Made by a program: the position numbers and the translations under genes. A DNA stretch of 64,000 nucleotides. It comes from Gimesia algae. GTDB lineage: Bacteria; Planctomycetota; Planctomycetia; Planctomycetales; Planctomycetaceae. Shown here piece after piece: positions 56,155-64,000 of the stretch (its first letter is position 1; each line of letters starts with the position of its first letter). Under the pieces are notes generated by a model. The model saw nothing but the letters and a program-made list of their open reading frames with translations. It did no database searches and had not been told where the DNA came from. The stretch covers positions 7,135,029-7,199,028 of the forward strand of contig NZ_CP036343.1 in assembly GCF_007746795.1 (NCBI RefSeq), in the 5' to 3' direction.

Positions 56155-57504
56155 ATGAATATCGTAATTATGGGTGCAGGAACCGTGGGCACATTTGTTG
56201 CCGACACTCTTTGTGCCGCGCAACACAATGTCACGATCATTGATAAATCACGAGCCGCTCTGGAGTTGATTGAAGAGCGGGTCGACGTACAGACAATCTG
56301 TGGTTCTGCCTGTGATTCAGCCATTCTATTTCAGGCAGGAGTACTGGGAGCCGACATCTGTCTGGCAGTGACCAGCCAGGATGAAGTTAATATGGTAGGA
56401 GCCAGTCTGGCCAAAGCCATGGGGGCACGACGTTGTGTTGCTCGTGTCTTTAACCATGCCTATCTGAATTTGAGTACGTTCGACTACCAGCGGCATTTCA
56501 ACATTGACCGACTGCTGAGTCTGGAATATCTGACGGCCCTGGAACTGGCCAAGGAAATCGGTGAACCCGGTATGTTTGCCGTCGAAAACTTTGCGCGGGG
56601 TGAAGTGGTCATTCAGGTTCTGGATGTACAACCGGGTGTGAAAGCCGATGGCATTGAGCTGAAAAATCTCAAGCTTCCCAGTGGAGTTCGCGTCGGGTTG
56701 ATCTCCGACGGCAACAATACTTCCATTGCAGGCGCCGATAATATTATTCAAGCCGGCCAGATCGTCACGCTCATTGGCACACAGGAAAATATCGACCAGG
56801 TACATCGTATGTTCCAGCACAAGCGCGCCTTGAAATTTCGGGTAATTATTGCCGGCGGTGGAAATATTGGCTTCAACCTCGCACGAATTCTACAGAAGAA
56901 AGAGTACTCCGTAACCATCCTGGAAGCAGACCCTCAACGCTGCGACTTTCTCTCTCGACACCTGGACTCCACTACGGTGCTTCATGCCGATGCGACACGT
57001 CGTACGGAGATGGAAGAAGCGCGAGTGGGGAAAGCAGATGTCTTCATCGCTGCAACCGGTCGTGATGAGGACAACATCGTGTGTGGTGTGGAAGCCAAAG
57101 AACTCGGCGCGGATCGTATTATGAGTATCGTCAGACGTCCGGACTATGCAAACGTATTGGAAAAACTGGGGATCGATGTCGCTGTCAGCCCCCGGGAAGT
57201 CATCACACGACAGATTATGGGAATGGTTCAGACAGGGCCGATCATCAGTCACTCTGAAATTGGAGGAGGCAACTCCGCCATTCTGGAAGTAGAAGTCAGA
57301 AAAAATTCCCCCATCACACAAGCCCGACTCAAAGATCTCAAACTGAGGCAGGCGCTCATTGCTGCAGTAGTCAAAGAAGATTGTGTCAAAGTCCCCGGTG
57401 CTGATGACCAGATCCAGGCAGGTGATACTGTCATTTTGCTGTGTGAACAGGACAATCTGAATGAAATCCTGCCACTTTTCAAACCGGTAAAGCCGCAAAA
57501 CTGA
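56155..57504 (+). CDS. trkA: Trk potassium uptake regulator TrkA
   Basis: The 449-residue protein has two tandem TrkA units. The first RCK-N domain opens NIVIMGAGTVGTFVADTL (glycine-rich NAD-binding loop GAGTVG), with the acidic ribose contact in VTIIDKS; a TrkA-C domain follows (around 140-220). The second unit begins VIIAGGGNIGFNLARIL with VTILEADPQRC and ends in a second TrkA-C domain at LILLCEQDNL-like wording (TVILLCEQDN). It gates the TrkH/TrkG potassium channel in response to nucleotides. The cognate channel gene is not in the window. Length and two-unit order equal E. coli TrkA. Confidence 0.92.
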   Translation: MNIVIMGAGTVGTFVADTLCAAQHNVTIIDKSRAALELIEERVDVQTICGSACDSAILFQAGVLGADICLAVTSQDEVNMVGASLAKAMGARRCVARVFNHAYLNLSTFDYQRHFNIDRLLSLEYLTALELAKEIGEPGMFAVENFARGEVVIQVLDVQPGVKADGIELKNLKLPSGVRVGLISDGNNTSIAGADNIIQAGQIVTLIGTQENIDQVHRMFQHKRALKFRVIIAGGGNIGFNLARILQKKEYSVTILEADPQRCDFLSRHLDSTTVLHADATRRTEMEEARVGKADVFIAATGRDEDNIVCGVEAKELGADRIMSIVRRPDYANVLEKLGIDVAVSPREVITRQIMGMVQTGPIISHSEIGGGNSAILEVEVRKNSPITQARLKDLKLRQALIAAVVKEDCVKVPGADDQIQAGDTVILLCEQDNLNEILPLFKPVKPQN

Positions 57505-57668
57505 TATAGTCAGACTCGCGGCGGAAATCCTCACTTTTTTTGTGACTCCCCAACCCGCTGATTCATCTCATGACCTATACTTGACTTGCAGAGCATCTTC
57601 CGATTTACATCTCATACCACCTGATGTATCAGGACTGGTATGAGGAAGACAGACAGCAGGAATAGTTC

Positions 57669-58073
57669 ATGACTGACCGGAGAAAATCCACCAACAGACG
57701 TTCGGGTGAAGAGCGACGGCTACACCAGAGACTGCAGGCAGGTCCTGAAATTCGCCTGCTACGCTCTGGAGAAAACGGCGGCAGTGAACCACTCAATGCA
57801 GTCTTATATGATGTCTCACTCGATGGGATTCGTATTCTGCTGGATCTACCGCTTTCCATCGGGGAAACACTTCTGATCCAGGTGCATCACTCGGGCGAAC
57901 ATCTTTTCAACTCAACAGTGAAAGTCATGTGGCAGAAATTGACTGTACTGGGTCAGTATACCACTGGATGCGAAATGTGTGTCTCTCTCACAGCCAAACA
58001 GTCGAGAACCCTGAAGTCATATCTGGAGCATAATCCGGGCCCCCTTGCAGCAACACTCCATTATAAAACATAA
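57669..58073 (+). CDS. PilZ-domain protein
   Basis: The 134-residue protein begins with RRKSTNRRSGEERRLHQR, containing the RxxxR motif of PilZ domains, and later has LYDVSLDGIRILLD, the D/NxSxxG motif with Ser and Gly. PilZ domains bind cyclic di-GMP and alter motility or envelope functions. The downstream part (LLIQVHHSGEHLFNSTVKVMW) forms the beta-barrel rest. AGGAATAGTTC precedes the ATG. It stands alone between trkA and a convergent SDR gene. Confidence 0.83.
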   Translation: MTDRRKSTNRRSGEERRLHQRLQAGPEIRLLRSGENGGSEPLNAVLYDVSLDGIRILLDLPLSIGETLLIQVHHSGEHLFNSTVKVMWQKLTVLGQYTTGCEMCVSLTAKQSRTLKSYLEHNPGPLAATLHYKT

Positions 58074-58077
58074 ATAT

Positions 58078-58830
58078 TCAGCCGACGGTATAGCCACCAT
58101 CAACGACAATTTCCTGGCCATAAATATTTCGGGCAGCATCAGAAGCCAGAAATACAGCGACCTCGGCGATCTCTTCAGGTTGACTGAATTTTCCTGGAAT
58201 CAACCTTGAGCTTACTGTCTGTGCCACTGCGTTGAGTTGCTCAGGATCCAGTCCGACAGAATCCCATAAAGGAGTTGCTACCGGGCCCGGGGCGATCGAA
58301 TTGACCCGGATTCCCCGAGGTCCCAGTTCCGCTGCCAATGTCTGCGCCAAAGACTTTAAAGCAGCCTTCGAAGCGGAATAAGCAGCCAGACCAGGAAAGC
58401 CAACCTGGGTCAGAAAGGTTGTAATAAAAATGATGGCTGCCTTCTCATTGAGAACAGGCAGAAATGTGCGAACCGTCTGCAATGCCCCATGAAAATTGAC
58501 CTCAAATGTCTCGTCAATCGCATCACGAGATGAGTCCTCTATCGGGATGACTCGAGCCAGACCTGCATTGGGAACCAGAATATCGACACGGCCAAATCGT
58601 CGTTCGGTTGCAGAGGACAACCGCTTCAGGTCAGCAGCGCTGGTTACATCACCATCTACAATCAGCGTGCGGGCGGGATAACGGGATTCCAGCTCTTCAA
58701 GAGGTTCCACTCTCCGGGCAAACGCTACGACTTTTGCCCCTTCGGTCAGATAATATTCGGCGATGGAATGGCCGATTCCGCTGCTTGCCCCCGTGACGAC
58801 AGCAACTTTGTTAAATAAACGATCGGACAT
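58078..58830 (-). CDS. Short-chain dehydrogenase/reductase
   Basis: The start is ATG at 58830, with AGCAGGTGAG seven bases upstream; GTG at 58839 is in frame. The 250-residue protein has the classical SDR marks: the cofactor loop TGASSGIG (13-20), DGDVTS (Asp), NAGLARV, catalytic YSASKAAL (Tyr and Lys), and IRVNSIAPGPVATPL. An Ala-Arg-Arg in FARRVEPLEE after beta2 suggests NADP(H) preference. The substrate is unknown. It is convergent with the PilZ gene by four bases. Confidence 0.88.
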   Translation of the reverse strand: MSDRLFNKVAVVTGASSGIGHSIAEYYLTEGAKVVAFARRVEPLEELESRYPARTLIVDGDVTSAADLKRLSSATERRFGRVDILVPNAGLARVIPIEDSSRDAIDETFEVNFHGALQTVRTFLPVLNEKAAIIFITTFLTQVGFPGLAAYSASKAALKSLAQTLAAELGPRGIRVNSIAPGPVATPLWDSVGLDPEQLNAVAQTVSSRLIPGKFSQPEEIAEVAVFLASDAARNIYGQEIVVDGGYTVG

Positions 58831-58946
58831 CGAACTCACCTGCTCTGTCGCTTTAGTTTCCAGAATTGAAAATAACTGCAGCGATCAGCTATATCAGTTC
58901 CGGAATGAATCTGCAAGCGGTGAAAATTACTTAAACTCTATCCAGG

Positions 58947-61097
58947 CTAATGAATCAGTATGAATTCATTTGAATTCAGATAAGCCCAGTAGATGTCCTG
59001 ATAGCTTTGCTGAATGGCAGTCTGAGGAGGGACATTTTGATTGGTTAAATATCGGGTTCGTTCTTTCACAAGACGCTTTAACTCAGCCAGTTCTTTCGAT
59101 GAGGGATAACGTGTCAATGCAGCCAGACTCAGTTTTTTAATCCTGTTATCTGGACTGCGTTCTTTCAGCACCGATGCAAGAATGCTTCCTTCCTGTTTCA
59201 CATCCAGGCTGTTCCTCACCAGTTGACCATTCATCATGGTTAAAGCCTGGGTGATCGTCCCGTCAAATGTAGTTGTCTCATCATTCTCTTCATTCTCATG
59301 CGTGTAGACAAACTGCTGTAGCCACTGATCACGCTTCTGCATCTTGCTCCAGGCGTTGGAGTAGTCGGTGACAACCAACGCAGGATTTGCTGTCACTTGC
59401 AGCGAGTCATATAACTGCTCTGCAGTCATTTGCTTGACATACATACGACTGAAATTGGGAGTACTACCATCATCCGGATTATCAGACTCGTTATCTGAAG
59501 CGAATTGACTGCTCAGGCGATAGGCGTCTGACAGACAGATCCACTCAATCAACTGCTTAATATCATACCCACTGTCAACAAACTGGTGAGCCAGCTCGTT
59601 TAACAATTCAGGATGCGTTGGTGAATTATGATAGCCCATGTCGTCCACAGGTCTGGTGAATCCATAGCCAAAAAAGTGTGCCCACATGCGATTCACCATC
59701 GCGCGGGCCAGCTGTTGATCGTCTCCTGATGTCATCAGTTTTGCCAGTTCCTGTCTCCGGTTGATATTGGGAGCATCGGAAACTTTCACCCCGGCATATT
59801 CAGGATACGCAGGTTGCATCAGTCCCTGGCGTGTCTCATAAAAGGTTGTCCCCCCTTTGGTGAGAGAAACCAAAGCTAATTGAGACGCCTGCTTTTCCCC
59901 GGCCTTGGGCGGCATTTTTTTACGAACGACTTTTGTCTGTTTGAAGAAACTGTTGATTTCCCAGAACTGGCTCTGGGTGGCGTCATTAAAGGGGTGATTA
60001 TGACATTGGGTACATTGAATCTGTGTACCCAGAAACAGACGTGTGGTGATCGCGGTTGCTGGCACCGCTTCATTGTTCAAATGTGCCAGCAGGAAATTAG
60101 TCGCACCATTGGTATCGGCGTCACCTTCTGCGGAAACCAGATCAAAAACGATATCGCTCCAGGGGCGATTGTCCGCAAAACTCTGAACCAGAAAATCCTG
60201 CAAGGCACGTCGATTGATATCACGCGACATCGTGCGGCCAATTAACAGTCGTGTCCAGATTGTGGACCAGTTCGTCACGTAACTCGGGCTGGCAGTCAAC
60301 TTCTGAATCAGTTGCTGATGTTTATCTGGTTGTTTCGATTTCAAAAACTGTTCCGCTTCAGCAGTCGTTGGAATGCGACCGATTACATCAAGATAGACGC
60401 GTCTAACCCATTCTTCATCCGTCGCAAAGGGTGAAGCCTCAATATTCGCGGCTTTCCAGCCATCCTGAATTCGGTCGTTGATAAACGTCACAATGGCTTC
60501 ATCTGGCGCTGATGCAGGCAGCGCTTCTACGGGAGGCACCCGTTCCGGCTTCATGGCAACCAATGGTTGATTTCCAGTCGATTGCAGACGGTCATTCTGT
60601 TGCGCCTGCAGCATGGGGTGCTTTGAGGCTTCGATCTGAAATGAGCGGTGTAGGTTATTCTGTGCAGCCAGTTGTGTTTCAACGGCATTTCCCGCAGCAA
60701 CTGGTTCCTTCTGATCAGCTGGGTTTTCGACAACGACCGGTTGTTGTGACTGCCGAAACCAGGCAGTCCAGACGAACAGAATGAAACCCAGCGCACAAGC
60801 TGCCGTCAGCCCGGGCACCAGATATTTTCTACGCAGAGCGGGTGTAGAGGGGGTGGTTTCGGGCAGATCAGTTTCAGAAACGGGAGTCGCTTCGGGAATC
60901 TGTTCTTCTGCCCCCTGAGCCTGATCCCAGTGCAGTGTGCCATGCAGGTGAGAATAATTCAAATAGAACTGCATTGCATCGGGGTCGGAAAGCACGATTT
61001 CTTCCAGACGTGCCTGTTCCGACAAAGAAAGGCGCTCTTCGCACAACGCTTCCATAAGCAAGGAAAGCTCAGCTAATTTTACTTCTTTCTTACTCAT
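58947..61097 (-). CDS. Anti-sigma-like N-terminus fused to DUF1549 (PSCyt2) and DUF1553 (PSD1)
   Basis: The start is ATG at 61097, inside the sigma-factor stop region; the frame runs on to 61229 over that gene and is not used. Of the 716 residues, 1-75 form a helical anti-sigma-like region ([30 protein letters not shown]), then a Pro/Thr linker and one membrane helix (about 91-110). DUF1549 (about 205-400) includes [18 protein letters not shown] and the cytochrome-like [14 protein letters not shown]1553 (about 450-715) contains [22 protein letters not shown] and ends at the conserved NSNEF. The order anti-sigma, membrane helix, DUF1549 and DUF1553 places a putative sensor outside and the sigma-binding part inside. 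Confidence 0.8.
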   Translation of the reverse strand: MSKKEVKLAELSLLMEALCEERLSLSEQARLEEIVLSDPDAMQFYLNYSHLHGTLHWDQAQGAEEQIPEATPVSETDLPETTPSTPALRRKYLVPGLTAACALGFILFVWTAWFRQSQQPVVVENPADQKEPVAAGNAVETQLAAQNNLHRSFQIEASKHPMLQAQQNDRLQSTGNQPLVAMKPERVPPVEALPASAPDEAIVTFINDRIQDGWKAANIEASPFATDEEWVRRVYLDVIGRIPTTAEAEQFLKSKQPDKHQQLIQKLTASPSYVTNWSTIWTRLLIGRTMSRDINRRALQDFLVQSFADNRPWSDIVFDLVSAEGDADTNGATNFLLAHLNNEAVPATAITTRLFLGTQIQCTQCHNHPFNDATQSQFWEINSFFKQTKVVRKKMPPKAGEKQASQLALVSLTKGGTTFYETRQGLMQPAYPEYAGVKVSDAPNINRRQELAKLMTSGDDQQLARAMVNRMWAHFFGYGFTRPVDDMGYHNSPTHPELLNELAHQFVDSGYDIKQLIEWICLSDAYRLSSQFASDNESDNPDDGSTPNFSRMYVKQMTAEQLYDSLQVTANPALVVTDYSNAWSKMQKRDQWLQQFVYTHENEENDETTTFDGTITQALTMMNGQLVRNSLDVKQEGSILASVLKERSPDNRIKKLSLAALTRYPSSKELAELKRLVKERTRYLTNQNVPPQTAIQQSYQDIYWAYLNSNEFILIH

Positions 61098-61656
61098 GAC
61101 TATAGGACTCTGAAGCGATATAACGGTTGATACATTCAAATAGAGTACGTCTGACGCGGCCCAGTGACTGATACACGGAGTTGGCCGGGCGTCCCAGGTC
61201 ACCAGCCAGGTCTTTGCCCTGGTTATCACCCTGATAGCGTCTTTGAATCAACTCTCGGTCTTTCTTTCGCAATTTACTGAGACAATGGGTTAATGCTGTC
61301 CGTCGTAACTCGAAAACATCCTGATTTTCTTCAACGGCTTCTGCCACCTGTGAAACGAATTCATCGCTAAACTGATGCTTGTCCCTGCCCCGTTTTTTTC
61401 TGAATTTCAGGATCTCGAAATGTGCAATCTGGCAGGCCCAGGCAAAAAAATTGGTTCCGACCTCAAACTGCTGGGCCTTTTTCCAGATGATCAGATTGGT
61501 ATTCTGCAATATTTCTTCCGCCTCAGATGGATAGGGTACCATCGAGAGAATATACAGATAAATCCGTCGCTGGTGCTTTGTGAACAAGGCGATAAATTCG
61601 CGGCCCTGTTCCGAAGCAGTTTCCAGAAACACAGGTTGATCAGTCGAACTTGTCAA
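61090..61656 (-). CDS. ECF sigma factor, Rhodopirellula/Verrucomicrobium family
   Basis: The 188-residue protein has sigma region 2 (FIALFTKHQRRIYLYILSMVPYPSEAEEILQNTNLIIWKK, FEVGTNFFAWACQIAHFEILKFRKKR) and region 4 (LSKLRKKDRELIQRRYQGDNQGKDLAGDLGRPANSVYQSL). The phrases match the ECF group common in planctomycetes. The start is TTG at 61656, because an in-frame stop lies five codons upstream and the nearby ATG is in another frame. The gene overlaps the following anti-sigma fusion by eight bases (ATGAGTAA). It probably directs RNA polymerase to a set of promoters including its own. Confidence 0.87.
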   Translation of the reverse strand: MTSSTDQPVFLETASEQGREFIALFTKHQRRIYLYILSMVPYPSEAEEILQNTNLIIWKKAQQFEVGTNFFAWACQIAHFEILKFRKKRGRDKHQFSDEFVSQVAEAVEENQDVFELRRTALTHCLSKLRKKDRELIQRRYQGDNQGKDLAGDLGRPANSVYQSLGRVRRTLFECINRYIASESYSHE

Positions 61657-61714
61657 TGTAGTTCCAATTCATTACTTCAATGCAGATTGACTTAACCTGT
61701 TCGCAGCCGAGAGT

Positions 61715-61751
61715 AAAACAGCGGAAGCCCTGTTTGAGCATCCGCTGTTTT
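61715..61751. terminator. Hairpin between the DUF1501 gene and the sigma-factor gene
   Basis: AAAACAGCGGA (61715-61725) pairs exactly with TCCGCTGTTTT (61741-61751). On the minus strand it lies 41 bases beyond the DUF1501 stop and ends in TTTT, so it terminates that transcript before the sigma gene. Confidence 0.8.
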
Positions 61752-61791
61752 CTGGCTCCAAAAATTGTCTTTCGTTTACACGCGAATGGAA

Positions 61792-63066
61792 TTAACCAAT
61801 CAGTTCTTTAATTGGAGTTCCACCATTGGCCAGTTTCATAGGACGACCACGTTTCGAAGTGTGCACGATGTCCAGAGGAATCCCCAGGGAGTGAGCAACG
61901 GTTGCCCAGAGATCGCCAGGCAGATAACTCTTACCTTCGATACCAATACCATCCGCATCGGTTTTACCAACAGCCTGACCGTTTTTCATTCCACCACCAC
62001 CCACCATGGCAGTCCAGCTGGCAGCCCAGTGGTCACGTCCCACATTCTGGTTGATCCGCGGTGTGCGGCCGAATTCGCCCATACAGACGATTGTGACATC
62101 ATCCAGCATTGCACGCTGCTTCAAGTCTTGGACCAGGGCAGCAATCCCCATATCCAGCTGTGGCAGGTTTTGATCTTTCAACGAATTAAAAACTCCCTGA
62201 TGCAAATCCCAGCTTCCGACTGAGGCAGAGACTTCCACAAAAGGAACACCGACTTCTACCAGACGACGGGCCAGCAACAGACCCTGGCCGAAGTTACCGG
62301 TACCATAGGCTTCTTTCAAAGCAGCTGGTTCCTGATCGACCTTAAATGCTTCCATCTGCTTGGAGGTCATCAGGTTGACAGCCTTCTTGTAGATGTCTTT
62401 ATGGGAGTTGGCAGATTCCCCACGTTTAGATTTAATGAAACCAGACTCCAGCACCTGCAGCATATCGAGACGCTGTCCCAGTCGCTGCTGTTCTGTCGTA
62501 TTGATTTCAGCGTTCTGAATCGTACCATTACTGGAGACGACGAACGGTGAGTTGGACATTCCCAGAAATCCCGCACTTCCCCGGCTGCCACCGATCGAAA
62601 TGAAAGAAGGAATATCCAGTTCTTTGCGGCGAGCGCCCAGTTCATAACTGACAACCGAACCAAATGTAGGATGCACCACTGTGGGGTTAGGCACGTAGGC
62701 TGAGTGCATATAATAAGTACCACGGGCATGATCCGCTTCACGTGTACTCATGGAACGAATCAGGGACAGGTTGTCCATGACCTGAGCAGTCTTAGGCATG
62801 TGTTCCGAAATCTGCATGTCACCCTTGGTGCTGATTGGCTTAAATTCACCACCATTTTTTGAACCTGGTTTCAGGTCCCAGATATCAATTGTAGGAGGTC
62901 CACCGGCCATCCAGATCAGGATGCAGGCTTTCTGCTGCTTTTTAACCTGACTGGCATTCGCTTCCAGATGCGACAGAAAGTGCATCGTAGGGATCGCAGT
63001 CGCTGCTCCTGCGACATGCTTCATAAAGTGGCGACGCGTCATTCCGTAAGGATTCAGAATAGTCAT
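61792..63066 (-). CDS. Tat-exported DUF1501 protein
   Basis: The 424-residue protein opens with a twin-arginine signal ([15 protein letters not shown]) and continues with [23 protein letters not shown], the hallmark of DUF1501, a sulfatase-like alkaline-phosphatase-fold family. Later blocks are [45 protein letters not shown] and [21 protein letters not shown]. The family always accompanies DUF1549/DUF1553 genes in planctomycetes, as here, and its activity is unknown. AGAGG lies upstream of the ATG. The gene follows the DUF1553 gene by 69 bases. Confidence 0.88.
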   Translation of the reverse strand: MTILNPYGMTRRHFMKHVAGAATAIPTMHFLSHLEANASQVKKQQKACILIWMAGGPPTIDIWDLKPGSKNGGEFKPISTKGDMQISEHMPKTAQVMDNLSLIRSMSTREADHARGTYYMHSAYVPNPTVVHPTFGSVVSYELGARRKELDIPSFISIGGSRGSAGFLGMSNSPFVVSSNGTIQNAEINTTEQQRLGQRLDMLQVLESGFIKSKRGESANSHKDIYKKAVNLMTSKQMEAFKVDQEPAALKEAYGTGNFGQGLLLARRLVEVGVPFVEVSASVGSWDLHQGVFNSLKDQNLPQLDMGIAALVQDLKQRAMLDDVTIVCMGEFGRTPRINQNVGRDHWAASWTAMVGGGGMKNGQAVGKTDADGIGIEGKSYLPGDLWATVAHSLGIPLDIVHTSKRGRPMKLANGGTPIKELIG

Positions 63067-63135
63067 TGTAAAGGCCTCTTTTGTTGATTTTTGTGATAAA
63101 GGTTGTGTTTCGCTTAATCGATGTCAGCGACAGAT

Positions 63136-64000
63136 TTAGTGATTGAATACAAATTCGTTGGAGTTCAATAGTGCCCAGTACAGGTCCTGGTAGGCAGCCA
63201 GTTTATTGGGTGTACCGGAAATCAGCCGCTGTGCACTGTTGATTTCCCGACGATCCGGGTAACGGCTTAATGTGGAAAGGAACAATTTGCGAATCTTAAC
63301 CTGATCGTTACCCTTCTCGGTTAATAGTTGATTTAAATAACTTCCACGCTCTGCACTGATCGCATTTTTGGTCAAATCACCATTCATCATCATCAATGCC
63401 TGGGGAATTGTTCCGTTGAACGTTGTTGAGTCATCGCCTGAGTCATTATCGAATGCGACCATAAACTGGCCCATCCACTGACGTCGCTGTTCTTCAGCCC
63501 GTTCCCAGTTTGACTGCCCTGATTTATGAGCGCCCGTCGCAACGATCAGCGAGTCATAAAGCTGTTCAGCCGTCATATTCTTGATATACATATGCGAGAA
63601 GAGAGGGGTTTCTCCTCGCTCAGGACTGTCAATTTCATTATTGCGACTGAACTGACTGGTCAGATTGTAAGCCTCAGTATTACAAATCCAGCGTGCCAGT
63701 TGTTTGAGGTCGTAATCTTTCTTCACAAGCTCTTCGGCCATTTTATTTAACAGTTCAGGATGCGATGCCGGGTTGTGAGGACCCATGTCATCAACGGGAC
63801 GGGTAAAACCATATCCCATAAAATAGCCCCACATCCGGTTGACAATCGCTGTCGCGATCAGAGGTTTATCCCCCTGTACGATCAGTTTTGAAAATTCTTT
63901 ACGACGCTCGACGCCACTTTGCGGATCGACTTTTTGATCTTCAAAGATCGGGTAGGCAACCTGCATCAGCCCGGAACGTTTTTCATAATAGACAGGCCCG
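63136..64000 (-). CDS. DUF1553 (PSD1) protein, partial: 5' part beyond window
   Basis: The frame is open to the right edge, so the N-terminal DUF1549 part and start lie outside. The visible region has YYEKRSGLM, the DUF1553 marks [23 protein letters not shown] and HPELLNKMAEELVKKDYDLKQLARWICNTEAY, and ends with LLNSNEFVFNH. It resembles the C-terminal half of the anti-sigma fusion at 58947-61097 closely in motif order, making the two paralogs. It lies 69 bases upstream of the DUF1501 gene, the usual partner. Confidence 0.85.
   Translation of the reverse strand, partial: GPVYYEKRSGLMQVAYPIFEDQKVDPQSGVERRKEFSKLIVQGDKPLIATAIVNRMWGYFMGYGFTRPVDDMGPHNPASHPELLNKMAEELVKKDYDLKQLARWICNTEAYNLTSQFSRNNEIDSPERGETPLFSHMYIKNMTAEQLYDSLIVATGAHKSGQSNWERAEEQRRQWMGQFMVAFDNDSGDDSTTFNGTIPQALMMMNGDLTKNAISAERGSYLNQLLTEKGNDQVKIRKLFLSTLSRYPDRREINSAQRLISGTPNKLAAYQDLYWALLNSNEFVFNH

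Noticed and set aside
61765-62223. Plus-strand frame opposite the DUF1501 gene
   Set aside because: It is antisense to a strongly supported gene and shows no recognisable domain.
1-64000. Mobile elements, CRISPR arrays, tRNA and rRNA genes
   Set aside because: I looked for transposase or integrase motifs, regular spaced repeats and cloverleaf-like ends and found none; a covariance-model scan would be needed to exclude tRNAs fully.

Overview
The window is a chromosomal segment of a planctomycete, most likely a Gimesia-type member of the Planctomycetaceae. This rests on gene families typical of that phylum: several secreted Cys-type sulfatases, DUF1501 and DUF1549/DUF1553 proteins, a DUF1207 protein, a Rhodopirellula/Verrucomicrobium-type ECF sigma factor, a PQQ-like propeller, a prenyltransferase-repeat protein, an HTTM protein and giant membrane-anchored beta-rich proteins. 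Base composition looks close to 50 % GC. I saw no tRNA, rRNA, insertion sequence, CRISPR array or phage-like block, so it reads as ordinary vertically inherited backbone. Genus-level assignment is inference.

Layout. 1-2.5 kb: the end of an LptD-like outer-membrane barrel followed by a DgkA-fold membrane protein that has lost its catalytic acids. 2.7-6.6 kb: a secreted esterase-like hydrolase facing a SNF2 ATPase and its small unknown upstream partner. 6.9-16.6 kb: a PaaK-like adenylate-forming ligase, then a catabolic/secreted block (sulfatase, PQQ-like propeller, DUF3604, SGNH hydrolase, sulfatase, Tat-exported metallophosphoesterase). 16.7-17.8 kb: a compact ygaV-ygaP-like sulfur-stress operon (ArsR repressor plus membrane rhodanese) with two matching 20-bp operators and a strong terminator. 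17.8-28.1 kb: single genes (TPR, M28 peptidase, YceH, sulfatase, thioredoxin-like lipoprotein, coiled-coil membrane protein, GNAT, creatininase-like, prenyltransferase-repeat).

28.4-33.4 kb: a tightly overlapping membrane operon (RDD, SpoIIM-like, unknown membrane protein, DUF4129, DUF4350) that resembles MoxR/DUF58-associated clusters but has no MoxR or DUF58 gene in view. 33.5-34.5 kb: Rieske protein and UPF0173 hydrolase. 34.6-46.5 kb: about 12 kb taken up by two adjacent giant membrane-anchored proteins built from three copies of one homologous module. The larger protein looks like two such proteins fused, with a signal-peptide-like stretch still in the middle. This is the least explained part of the window.

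47-58.8 kb: ceramidase-like protein, HTTM pair, CobA-HemD fusion, DUF1207 protein, small secreted protein, orphan ABC-2 permease, TrkA, PilZ and SDR. 58.9-64 kb: a sigma factor whose stop overlaps the start of an anti-sigma-like/DUF1549/DUF1553 fusion, then a second DUF1553-DUF1501 pair running off the right edge.
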